A DNA stretch of 7,067 bases from JAYGED01 sp046582565 (GCA_046582565.1 JAYGED010000066.1:1-7067); one strand, 5' to 3'; positions 1 through 6,580 are shown, counted from the stretch's first letter. Notes: a model not told the origin generated them from the sequence alone. Program-made: numbers and translations.

Positions 1-620
1 GCTGGCCCGCCGAGCGTACCCATTACCTGCCGAATTTCGTTTCCGGCGAGACGGCAACCGCTTTAGACCGGGCGGAATTCGATACGCCTGATGATGCCCC
101 CCTGCTGCTTGCCCTGGGCCGGCTGCATGAGAACAAGGCCTTCGATGTGCTGATCGAAGCCCTCGCCGCTCTTCCTGATGCCTATCTCTGGCTAGCCGGG
201 AGCGGGCCTCTGGCCGGTGAGCTTTCTGCTTTGGCGGACAGGCGAGGGGTGTCCCATCGGCTACGCATGCTCGGTTGGCGTGATGATGTGGCGGCTCTGT
301 TTGCAACCGCCGATGCGTTGGTTTGTCCCTCGCGACACGAACCTCTGGGCAATGTGGTTATCGAGGCCTGGGCCCAGAGAGTACCGGTGGTGGCGGTGGC
401 AACGGGCGGCCCCGCCGAGCTTATCGACGACGGGGTGAGCGGGCTTCTGGCCCCGCTTGACGACGCCGCCGGACTGGCCGCCGCCATCGCGCAATTGCTT
501 GACGACCAGGGATTGGCGAAACGGCTCGCCGAGGCGGGGCATGCTGCCTATGAAGCCCACTTTACCGAGGCTATGGTGGTGCGGCGTTATATGGAATTTT
601 TCGACAAGGTGGCGGCCTGA
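1..620 (+). CDS. GT4-family glycosyltransferase, C-terminal part (5' end outside window)
   Basis: The reading frame is open from base 3 to a TGA at 618-620, so the gene starts upstream of the window; the GTG at 147 is internal. The visible ~205 residues form the C-terminal Rossmann (GT-B) domain of a retaining glycosyltransferase of the GT4 / Glycos_transf_1 type, which transfers a sugar from a nucleotide-sugar donor. Supporting motifs in order are the strand and loop ALGRLHENKAFDVLIEAL (about 108-167), LWLAGSGPL, the LGWRDDV segment, and PSRHEPLGNVVIEAW. The last contains the EX7E donor-binding motif, with the two Glu codons at 339-341 and 363-365. It is followed by VPVVAVATGGPAELI and GVSGLLAP, also typical. 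The stop shares an A with the asnB start, so the two are probably one translationally coupled operon. The family is clear; the sugar donor, acceptor and pathway (LPS, capsule or exopolysaccharide) cannot be read from this fragment. Confidence 0.93.
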   Translation, partial: WPAERTHYLPNFVSGETATALDRAEFDTPDDAPLLLALGRLHENKAFDVLIEALAALPDAYLWLAGSGPLAGELSALADRRGVSHRLRMLGWRDDVAALFATADALVCPSRHEPLGNVVIEAWAQRVPVVAVATGGPAELIDDGVSGLLAPLDDAAGLAAAIAQLLDDQGLAKRLAEAGHAAYEAHFTEAMVVRRYMEFFDKVAA

Positions 621-2386
621 TGTGCGGCATTGCCGGTTTCATGAGCAACTGCGGTGTCACACCCGCCGAGTCTGTGCTGGACGCTCTCGATAAAGCGTTG
701 GCTCATCGCGGCCCGGACGGATCGGGGCGTTTTCGGGCGAACAATTTCGCCATGATCCAGCGCCGCCTGGCGATCATCGATTTAGCGGGGGGCGATCAAC
801 CACTGTACGAGCCCGAAGGCGCCGCCTTGGTGGCGAATGCCGAAATATACGATTACATCGAACAGCGGGTAGCCCTGGACGGCGCCACCTTTGCCACCAA
901 TTCGGATTGTGAAGTGCCGCTGCATCTCTATCGCCGTGACGGGGTGCGTTTCGCCGACACCATGCGCGGCATGTATGCCATAGCACTTTACGATCCACTC
1001 ACCGAGCGGTTGTTGCTGGCGCGTGACCCGTTCGGCATCAAGCCGCTCTATTATCTTGAGACCGCCGACGGCTTCGCCTTCGCATCCGAACCTCAGGCGC
1101 TGTTTGCCGCCGGCCTGGGGACGGCCAGGCTGAACTCCCGGGCGCGTGATACGTTTCTCCAACTCCAATTCACGCCGGGCCGCGAAACCATCTACCAGGG
1201 CGTCAATCGGGTGCTTCCGGGCGAAACCCTGGTGATCGCCAAGGGGCGCATCGTCGAGCGTCTGCGCCGTAACGCGCTGCCCGATGGAGGTCCGAAATCC
1301 TACAGCGAGGCCGACGCCATTGCGGCGCTGGATGCGGCGCTGGAGGATAGCGTGACGGTTCATCAACGTTCTGATGTGCCATACGGCATGTTTCTGTCAG
1401 GCGGCATCGACAGCTCCGCGCTGCTTGTCATGATGTCGCAACTGAACGATCACCCGGTGCGCGCCTTCACCGTGGGTTTCCCCGATGCCGGTTCGGTCCA
1501 TGACGAACGCGAGCAGGCCAAGGCGGTTGCCGCGGCGCTCGGTGCTGACCATGTCGAGGTTGAATTCAGCGAGGCGGATTTCTGGTCGCTGCTGCCCAAG
1601 GTCGCCGCCGCCCTAGACGATCCGATAGCGGATTATGCGGCGCTGCCGACCTTCAAGCTGGCGGCGGCGGCGTCTGATCTCAAGGTGGTGCTCACCGGCG
1701 AGGGCGGCGACGAGCTATTCGCCGGCTATGGTCGCTATCGCAGTGCGCTCAGGCCCTGGTGGCGGGGCGGCAAGGCGTTCCGTAATCGCGGCGTCTTCGA
1801 CAAACTCGGTATCCTGCGCGAAGAGCCGGTCGGCTGGCGCGATGAAATCACCGCTGCCGAAGCCACTGAAAAGCGCGATAACCGCAGTCCGTTACAAGTC
1901 GTTCAGGCGGTCGATTGTGCCGATTGGCTACCCCATGATCTGTTGACCAAGCTCGATCGGTGCCTGATGGCTTTCGGCGTTGAGGGGCGAACGCCGCTGC
2001 TCGATCCAGCTGTTGCCGCGCTCGCCTTCAGACTGCCGGACGACATGAAGATAAGGGGCTCCAAGGGTAAATGGTTGCTGCGCCGCTGGCTTGCCGCGCG
2101 GTTGCCCATGGCAAGGCCGTTTGCGCGCAAGCGCGGCTTTACTGTGCCGGTGGCCGGGTGGATCGCCAATGAGGGCAAGCGGCTGGCGCCTCTGATTGCC
2201 GCCCAACCGGGTGTCGCCGAGGTTTGCCGCAAAGGCGCGGTGGAAAAATTATTTGCCGATCCAAACGGCCGACGCCAAGGCTTCGCCGCCTGGCTCCTGC
2301 TGTTCTATGGCTTGTGGCATCAGCGCCATATGCTTGGCGTGGCAACCGGTGGCGATGTCTTTGAAACTCTGGGTGAACGCCGCTAA
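620..2386 (+). CDS. asnB: Asparagine synthase (glutamine-hydrolysing), AsnB type
   Basis: A 588-residue class II glutamine amidotransferase joined to an ATP-pyrophosphatase synthetase domain. The family reaction is glutamine-dependent, ATP-driven amidation of aspartate to asparagine in the cytoplasm. The start is fixed by MCGIAGF: Cys2 is the N-terminal nucleophile after Met removal. N-terminal glutaminase landmarks are HRGPDG (29-34), RRLAIID (48-54), N73 and E75 in NAEIYDY, D96 in SDCEV and RDPFGIKPLYY (from 135). Synthetase landmarks are the PP-loop SGGIDSS (260-266), TGEGGDELFAGYGRY (from 359), LLTKLDR (441-447), EGRTPLLD and KRGFTVP. The usual NG of the glutaminase oxyanion motif is NA here (N73-A74). 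Its length is slightly above E. coli AsnB (about 554). The ATG overlaps the upstream glycosyltransferase stop (TGATG). That context suggests it may amidate a sugar or other precursor for a surface glycan rather than supply bulk asparagine; this is inference. The stop overlaps that of the convergent MBL gene. Confidence 0.95.
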   Translation: MCGIAGFMSNCGVTPAESVLDALDKALAHRGPDGSGRFRANNFAMIQRRLAIIDLAGGDQPLYEPEGAALVANAEIYDYIEQRVALDGATFATNSDCEVPLHLYRRDGVRFADTMRGMYAIALYDPLTERLLLARDPFGIKPLYYLETADGFAFASEPQALFAAGLGTARLNSRARDTFLQLQFTPGRETIYQGVNRVLPGETLVIAKGRIVERLRRNALPDGGPKSYSEADAIAALDAALEDSVTVHQRSDVPYGMFLSGGIDSSALLVMMSQLNDHPVRAFTVGFPDAGSVHDEREQAKAVAAALGADHVEVEFSEADFWSLLPKVAAALDDPIADYAALPTFKLAAAASDLKVVLTGEGGDELFAGYGRYRSALRPWWRGGKAFRNRGVFDKLGILREEPVGWRDEITAAEATEKRDNRSPLQVVQAVDCADWLPHDLLTKLDRCLMAFGVEGRTPLLDPAVAALAFRLPDDMKIRGSKGKWLLRRWLAARLPMARPFARKRGFTVPVAGWIANEGKRLAPLIAAQPGVAEVCRKGAVEKLFADPNGRRQGFAAWLLLFYGLWHQRHMLGVATGGDVFETLGERR

Positions 2387-3192
2387 ACAGTCAGCACCAT
2401 GCCCTCGCGGGCGACAAGGGTGCCGGGGCGGCGTGTTTCGGCCTCGGCGGTGACAGCGTCCATATCGTCGTCATCCTTGTCGGGATTGTGGTGGTAAAGA
2501 ACGCAGGTTGTCACGCCTGCGGTTTCGCACAGCGCTATGCCATCACGCCAGGTAGCGCCATGCCCGGCATGACGCGCTGTGTTGAGGATCGCCATATCGG
2601 CGCCGTCGAGCAGCTTGAGTGTTGCAGCCTCGTCGCCTTCCTCGCCATGGATCAGATCGGAAGCGTAAGCGACGCTTTTCCCCCGCCAGTCTATGCGGTA
2701 GCCGGTGACTGGGATCGACTTGTTGAGAGCCATCGTCGAGATGGTGATGTCGTCCGTTGGATGAAGCGTATCGCCGGTATCGAAATCGGTGAAAACCAGG
2801 TCTGCGCTCATGATGTCGATGGGCACGGGAAACACCGGGTCCGACATGAGCTGAGCCAGAGCGTCGCGAACGCCTTCGTTTTCGGACTTATGATCTCCCC
2901 AGAAACGGAAGGCGTTGTCGGGATGGTAGCCGGCTGCGAAGAACGGAATGCCGCAGATGCGTTCGAAGCTCGTGCGACTGAAGAAAATATCAGCCGATAC
3001 GGGTGATTGTTTTATCAAGGCGGCGCCAAGGGCACGGATACCTGTGCCGGCATCGAAAATCATCTTATGGTCACCGCAAGTGATCTGCAGACATGCCGTG
3101 TTGCCACCGTAACGCATAGTGTCGCGACCCGGACAGGCAATGCCACCCCGTACGCCCCAAAATTGAATCTGCAGACAGTCTTTTTCTGTCAA
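2383..3192 (-). CDS. MBL-fold protein with degenerate metal site (probable pseudoenzyme)
   Basis: A 269-residue protein of the metallo-beta-lactamase superfamily, closest in style to the PhnP / RNase Z-like (Lactamase_B_2) hydrolases. Scaffold motifs are intact: FWGVRGGIACPG (11-22), RYGGNTACLQI (27-37), IFDAGTGIRALG (45-56), GIPFFAAGYHPDN (81-93), TGYRI (163-167), YASD (176-179), HGATW (211-215) and YHHNPDKDD (233-241). The catalytic motif, normally SHTHxDHI, reads SRTSFERI (72-79): R73, S75, E77 and R78 replace His, His, Asp and His. K158 stands where these families have the His of LNH. D179 and H234/H235 remain. It is therefore unlikely to bind the usual two metals or to be a normal hydrolase; a binding or structural role is inferred. 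The frame is intact and cytoplasmic (no signal peptide). The start is TTG at 3192-3190, chosen because AAGGA lies 8 bases upstream and conserved sequence begins by residue 10. It converges on asnB and diverges from the molybdoenzyme gene. Confidence 0.88.
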   Translation of the reverse strand: MTEKDCLQIQFWGVRGGIACPGRDTMRYGGNTACLQITCGDHKMIFDAGTGIRALGAALIKQSPVSADIFFSRTSFERICGIPFFAAGYHPDNAFRFWGDHKSENEGVRDALAQLMSDPVFPVPIDIMSADLVFTDFDTGDTLHPTDDITISTMALNKSIPVTGYRIDWRGKSVAYASDLIHGEEGDEAATLKLLDGADMAILNTARHAGHGATWRDGIALCETAGVTTCVLYHHNPDKDDDDMDAVTAEAETRRPGTLVAREGMVLTV

Positions 3193-3311
3193 ATCCCGGT
3201 TCCTTTGTCCCGACGGACAGCTGTGCAGCTTAGATTACGTCAAGCGTTATAGTCCGCCAATCAGAAAAACGGCTTGTGTAACACCGGCTAAAACGTAGAT
3301 AAAGAGCCATC
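3193..3311. promoter_or_regulatory. Divergent promoter region between MBL and molybdoenzyme genes
   Basis: This 119-bp gap must hold the promoters of both flanking genes. The best -10-like sequences overlap in one AT core: TATAGT on the + strand (3248-3253, 5 of 6 to consensus) and TATAAC on the - strand (3251-3246, 5 of 6). No good -35 is present at the right spacing for either, so the assignment is weak. Dyads occur on the MBL side: TGTCC-N4-GGACA (3206-3219), the 8-bp palindrome ACAGCTGT (3217-3224), and AGCTG-TG-CAGCT (3219-3230). They could be operator half-sites or fold in the MBL leader just ahead of its ribosome-binding site. The role as a divergent intergenic region is firm; the individual elements are inferred. 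Confidence 0.5.
3201..3205 (-). promoter_or_regulatory. Ribosome-binding site deciding the TTG start of the MBL gene
   Basis: Read on the - strand this is AAGGA, separated by 8 bases (ACCGGGAT) from the TTG at 3192-3190. It supports the unusual TTG start; the codons that follow it run straight into the conserved FWGVRG segment. Confidence 0.6.
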
Positions 3312-5363
3312 ATGTCTGATATCGCATTTTCGGTTTGCCCCCACGATTGCCCGAGCACTTGTGCTCTGGATATCGAACGCCTGGATTCGCGCACCATCGG
3401 CCGGGTGCGGGGCGCAGAAGGCAACAGCTACACGGTGGGCGTGGTCTGCGCCAAAGTTGCCCGTTACGCCGAGCGCGTCCACCACCCAGACCGGCTGGCC
3501 TACCCCTTGCGCCGCAACGGGCCTAAGGGAAGTGGTGAGTTTACTCGAATGTCATGGGATGAAGCTCTCGATGCGGTGGCCGAAGGCATAAGCGGCGCGG
3601 TGGAAAAATATGGCTCCGAGACCGTATGGCCCTATTTCTATGCCGGCACCATGGGCCTTGTGCAACGCGACGGTATCGAGCGTCTGCGCCATGTCTGCAA
3701 ATTCTCCCGCCAGCGCAGCACGATCTGCACCACCCTGGCCGACGCCGGATGGATGGCCGGGGTCGGCCAGATGCTGGGCCCGGACCCGCGCGAAATTGCC
3801 GAGACGGACCTGATCGTCTGCTGGGGCTCAAACCCGGTGGCGACCCAGGTGAATTTGATGAGCCATATCACCACCGCGCGTAAATCGCGCGGCGCCAAGC
3901 TGGTGGTTATCGACCCCTATAGGGGGGCGACGGCGGCGGTGGCGGATCTCCATCTGGCGCCGCGTCCCGGCACCGATGGCGCTTTGGCTTGCGCCGTCAT
4001 GCATGTGCTGTTCGCCGAAGGATATGCTGATCATGACTATATGGCCCGTTACACCGACTGCCCGGACGCCCTGAAAACCCATCTGGAAAGCCGCACACCG
4101 GCGTGGGCGGCGGAAATAACTGGTCTTGCGGTAGATGAAATTATCGATTTCGCCCGCCAGTACGGCGCCGCGGAACGCAGCTATATCCGCCTCGGCTATG
4201 GCTTTTCCCGGTCGCGCAACGGCGCCGCGCAGTTTCATGCGGTGACCTGCCTGCCCAGCGTGACCGGCGCCTGGGCAAAACGTGGCGGCGGTGCGTTTTA
4301 CGCCAATCGGGCGATCTATGGCTGGGACAAGACTTTGATTGAGGGGCTCGACATGGTGGATCCCACCATTCGCAGGCTCGATCAATCCCGCATCGGCCCC
4401 ATTCTCACAGGCGATCCGAGCGACCTCGGCGACGGCCCCCCGGTCACCGCCTTGTTGATCCAAAACACCAACCCCATGGTCGTGGCGCCTGAATCGGTCA
4501 AGGTGCGCGACGGTTTTCTGCGCGACGATCTCTTTGTCTGCGTCCATGAGCAATTCATGACCGATACCGCGCGTATGGCCGATATCATCCTGCCCGCCAC
4601 CACTTTCCTCGAACATGACGATATCTATCAGGCGAGCGGCCACGGTCATGTCCAGATCGGCCCCAAAGCCATTGAGCCCTTCGCCGAGGCGCGCAGCAAC
4701 CACGAGGTGATATGCGCTCTGGCGGCGCGGCTCGGGGCCGAGCACCGGGGTTTCACCATGAATGCCTGGGACATCATCGACGAGACCCTGCTGGCCTCAA
4801 ATAAGCCAGGCGCCGAAGCCTTGCGTGAACAACGCTGGGTCGATTGCCAGCCGGATTTCGATGGCTCCCATTTTATCGATGGGTTCCCAACCTCGGATGG
4901 CCTCTTCCACTTCGCTCCCGACTGGGCGGCTATCGGGCGAGATCATGAGAAGATGCCGAAACTGCCCGATCATATGGCGGCGATCGAAGCCGCCGATGAT
5001 GAACACCCCTACCGGCTGGTCACGGCGCCTTCGCGCAATTATCTCAACTCAACCTTCACCGAGACGAAGACATCCCGGGATCGGGAGGGGCGGCCGACGG
5101 TGTTGATTCATCCTGAGGACATGACGTTCCTCGATCTCGACGAGGGCGACCGGGTCAGGGTCGGCAACCGACGCGGCGATATTGTCGTTCATGCCAGCCG
5201 CTTCGCGGGCCTGCAACGCGGTGTGGTGATCATTGAAAGCATCTGGCCTAACGGCGCCTATGAGGAGGGCCTGGGGGTTAACGCACTGATCGGCGCCGAC
5301 GCTGCACCGCCCCTGGGCGGCGCCGTATTTCACGACTCGGCGGTGTGGCTGAAGAGTGCCTGA
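3312..5363 (+). CDS. Molybdopterin-dependent oxidoreductase (DMSO reductase superfamily) with N-terminal [4Fe-4S] site
   Basis: A 683-residue catalytic subunit of the DMSO reductase / formate dehydrogenase-like superfamily, which binds a bis-pyranopterin guanine dinucleotide Mo (or W) cofactor and does two-electron redox chemistry. An N-terminal cluster-binding motif C9-x3-C13-x3-C17-x28-C46 is complete. The catalytic core includes TRMSWDEALDAVA (near 77-90), SRQRSTICTTLADAGW with C139 at the likely metal-ligand position (by analogy with NRLCMSS-like segments; inferred), VCWGSNPVATQVN, VVIDPYRGATAAVADLHL and RPGTDGALACAVMHVL. QNTNPMVV and ADIILPATTFLEHDDIY follow. The C-terminal molydop-binding domain (about 565-683) starts at YRLVTAPSRNYLNSTF and includes HPEDMTFLDLDEGDRVRV. 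There is no Tat signal (MSDIAFSVCPHDC at the start), so it is probably cytoplasmic. The ATG follows a weak AAGAG 5 bases upstream. No electron-transfer subunit or cofactor gene lies nearby, so the substrate and redox partner cannot be named. It is divergent from the MBL gene. Confidence 0.92.
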   Translation: MSDIAFSVCPHDCPSTCALDIERLDSRTIGRVRGAEGNSYTVGVVCAKVARYAERVHHPDRLAYPLRRNGPKGSGEFTRMSWDEALDAVAEGISGAVEKYGSETVWPYFYAGTMGLVQRDGIERLRHVCKFSRQRSTICTTLADAGWMAGVGQMLGPDPREIAETDLIVCWGSNPVATQVNLMSHITTARKSRGAKLVVIDPYRGATAAVADLHLAPRPGTDGALACAVMHVLFAEGYADHDYMARYTDCPDALKTHLESRTPAWAAEITGLAVDEIIDFARQYGAAERSYIRLGYGFSRSRNGAAQFHAVTCLPSVTGAWAKRGGGAFYANRAIYGWDKTLIEGLDMVDPTIRRLDQSRIGPILTGDPSDLGDGPPVTALLIQNTNPMVVAPESVKVRDGFLRDDLFVCVHEQFMTDTARMADIILPATTFLEHDDIYQASGHGHVQIGPKAIEPFAEARSNHEVICALAARLGAEHRGFTMNAWDIIDETLLASNKPGAEALREQRWVDCQPDFDGSHFIDGFPTSDGLFHFAPDWAAIGRDHEKMPKLPDHMAAIEAADDEHPYRLVTAPSRNYLNSTFTETKTSRDREGRPTVLIHPEDMTFLDLDEGDRVRVGNRRGDIVVHASRFAGLQRGVVIIESIWPNGAYEEGLGVNALIGADAAPPLGGAVFHDSAVWLKSA

Positions 5364-5507
5364 ATGGCCTGTTTGGGCAGACCGATAAACAGTTTCATTG
5401 TATTGGCGGCTATTCAATTATTCGGGGTTGCCCTCCCCCAGCGTAGAAGAATTGTCGAATCGAAACCTTTATGTTAATTTATTCGATTGTTAACCATGAT
5501 TTGAGTG
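5364..5507. promoter_or_regulatory. AT-richer intergenic region, probable promoter of the cold-shock gene
   Basis: No convincing gene lies in these 144 bases, which are visibly more AT-rich than the flanking genes. Near the molybdoenzyme stop is a weak dyad CTGTTT-N12-AAACAG (5369-5392), followed by TTTCATTGTATT; it is poor as an intrinsic terminator. Closer to the cold-shock gene, TTGTCG (5452-5457) sits 17 bases before TAATTT (5475-5480), a mediocre -35/-10 pair. A dyad GTTAA-N12-TTAAC (5473-5494) overlaps it. A promoter here is expected from gene layout; the exact elements are guesses. Confidence 0.35.
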
Positions 5508-6053
5508 ATGAACCAAGAGGCTCAGAGCGAGGGGAACTCTGTAGAATCTTTGCCGGTCGTGAGAGGTGTAGTCAAATGGTTCAATGCCGAAAAAGGCTTC
5601 GGCTTTGTAATACCAAATGACGGAAGCGCCGACATCTTCCTGCATCATTCGGTTCTCCATGAGGTTGGATTGAGCGTCATCGATAGTGGCGCGACGGTAG
5701 TTTGCGCTGTCGATTCAGGAATGAAGGGCCGCCAGGCCTCCCGTGTAATCGAGGTCGATGCCTCGACCGCAACGCCCCAGGGCAACCAGTCACAGCGCCC
5801 CGCTGCCTACGATCAACCCCGTCATGCCCCGTTGTCGGACATCGGTGATTTCGTGCTCGCCACGGTGAAATGGTTCAACCCCAACAAGGGATACGGCTTT
5901 TTGTCGCTTAATGACGGGTCGCCCGATATTTTTGTTCATATGCGCACCCTCCGCCAACTCGGCATTGTCGCGCTCGACCGCGGCCAGGAGGTTCGCGTTC
6001 GTATCGGTCAGAGCGATCGGGGGCCCCAGGTTTCCGATATATCAACTGAATAA
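5508..6053 (+). CDS. Cold-shock protein with two cold-shock domains
   Basis: A 181-residue nucleic-acid-binding protein with two tandem cold-shock (OB-fold) domains, a form known in alphaproteobacteria (for example Caulobacter CspC and CspD). Domain 1 is about residues 18-84: GVVKWFNAEKGFGFV carries RNP1 (K29-V34), and DIFLHH (42-47) is RNP2. Domain 2 is about 115-179: ATVKWFNPNKGYGFL carries RNP1 (K127-L132), and DIFVHM (140-145) is RNP2. A polar, Gln/Pro-rich linker of about 30 residues joins them. The family binds single-stranded RNA and DNA in the cytoplasm, melting RNA structure; cold or stationary-phase induction is likely but not shown. The ATG at 5508 is directly preceded by an in-frame GTG (5505). 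Neither has a good Shine-Dalgarno sequence, so the start is uncertain by a few codons. The DUF192 gene follows after 13 bases, suggesting one transcript. Confidence 0.93.
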   Translation: MNQEAQSEGNSVESLPVVRGVVKWFNAEKGFGFVIPNDGSADIFLHHSVLHEVGLSVIDSGATVVCAVDSGMKGRQASRVIEVDASTATPQGNQSQRPAAYDQPRHAPLSDIGDFVLATVKWFNPNKGYGFLSLNDGSPDIFVHMRTLRQLGIVALDRGQEVRVRIGQSDRGPQVSDISTE

Positions 6054-6066
6054 ACCTGCTGTCGCC

Positions 6067-6570
6067 ATGAAAAAACTAAGGCCGGGGGGAATCGCCGTCC
6101 TCGCAGTCATCGGTATCGCTTTGCTCGGGCTGATTGCCCTGGCTCAAGAAGGCAAGACTCCAGAGGACACGCAGGTATTTTCGCGGGGCGAACTGGTAAT
6201 TGAGACCGCTTCGGGGCCGTTGCGTCTCGATGTGGAAATAGCCCGGACCGACAAACAACACTCCCAGGGCCTGATGTTCAGGACCTCGCTAGATCAGAAT
6301 AGCGGGATGATTTTTATCTATGACAGCCCGCGTAGAATTTCCATGTGGATGAAAAATACCATCCTCTCCCTGGATATGATTTTTATTGGCGAGGATGGCC
6401 GGATCAAGCGCATCGTCGCCAACACGACCCCCATGTCCGAGGCGACAATCTCGTCGCGGGGGCCGGTGAGCGCCGTGCTGGAGCTTCTCGCCGGCGCCGC
6501 CAAAAGGCTCGCGATTAAGCCCGGCGATCAAATTGGCCTCAACGGCGATCAAAACGGCCTCGCCCCATAG
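6067..6570 (+). CDS. Exported DUF192 family protein
   Basis: A 167-residue protein. The N-terminus is a classic signal peptide: positive MKKLRPGG, a hydrophobic stretch from 9 to 26 and an ALA-QE cleavage site after residue 26, so it should be periplasmic or, if uncleaved, membrane-anchored. The rest matches DUF192 (PF02643): QGLMFRTSL (67-75), GMIFIYD (80-86), MWMKNTILSLDMIFI (93-107), GRIKRI (111-116) and a C-terminal VLELLAGAAKRLAIKPGDQI (137-156). The family has no firmly established biochemical role. The ATG at 6067 is chosen because it begins the signal peptide; the frame stays open upstream inside the cold-shock gene, but that is a shadow. No clear Shine-Dalgarno sequence precedes it. 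It lies 13 bases after the cold-shock gene, a pairing I recall from other alphaproteobacteria. The last residues, GDQIGLN then GDQNGLA, are a short duplication just before the stop. Confidence 0.9.
   Translation: MKKLRPGGIAVLAVIGIALLGLIALAQEGKTPEDTQVFSRGELVIETASGPLRLDVEIARTDKQHSQGLMFRTSLDQNSGMIFIYDSPRRISMWMKNTILSLDMIFIGEDGRIKRIVANTTPMSEATISSRGPVSAVLELLAGAAKRLAIKPGDQIGLNGDQNGLAP
6523..6564 (+). repeat. 21-bp imperfect tandem repeat at the 3' end of the DUF192 gene
   Basis: Two adjacent 21-base units (6523-6543 and 6544-6564) match at 17 of 21 positions; each begins GGCGATCAAA. They encode GDQIGLN and GDQNGLA, so the duplication is in frame and extends the DUF192 C-terminus by seven residues ahead of the terminal Pro and stop. 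Confidence 0.75.
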
Positions 6571-6580
6571 CTTGTCGCAG

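Noticed and set aside
147..149. GTG as the start of the glycosyltransferase
   Set aside because: Conserved family sequence (ALGRLHENKAFD) continues in frame upstream to the window edge, so the GTG is an internal Val.
782..1366. Long open frame on the - strand inside asnB (194 codons)
   Set aside because: It is antisense to the well-supported asnB glutaminase domain; the translation shows no recognisable domain and such frames are common in GC-rich coding DNA.
2959..2979. Sequencing error as the cause of the lost MBL motif
   Set aside because: At least five separate substitutions, all at ligand codons, with the frame and flanking conserved residues intact, are unlikely to be random error; raw reads would settle it.
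2488..3006. 172-codon + strand frame opposite the MBL gene
   Set aside because: The - strand frame carries clear MBL-fold motifs; the + strand translation matches nothing I recognise.
3828..4745. 305-codon open frame on the - strand within the molybdoenzyme gene
   Set aside because: It lies wholly opposite conserved molybdopterin-binding motifs; its translation is His/Gly/Arg-rich with no family resemblance, so it is a shadow frame.
5369..5392. CTGTTT-N12-AAACAG as an intrinsic terminator of the molybdoenzyme gene
   Set aside because: The stem is only 6 bp, AT-rich, with a long loop and no uninterrupted T-tract after it.
5911..6066. In-frame upstream extension of the DUF192 gene into the cold-shock gene
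   Set aside because: The extra 52 codons overlap conserved cold-shock domain 2 in another frame, and the ATG at 6067 begins a textbook signal peptide.
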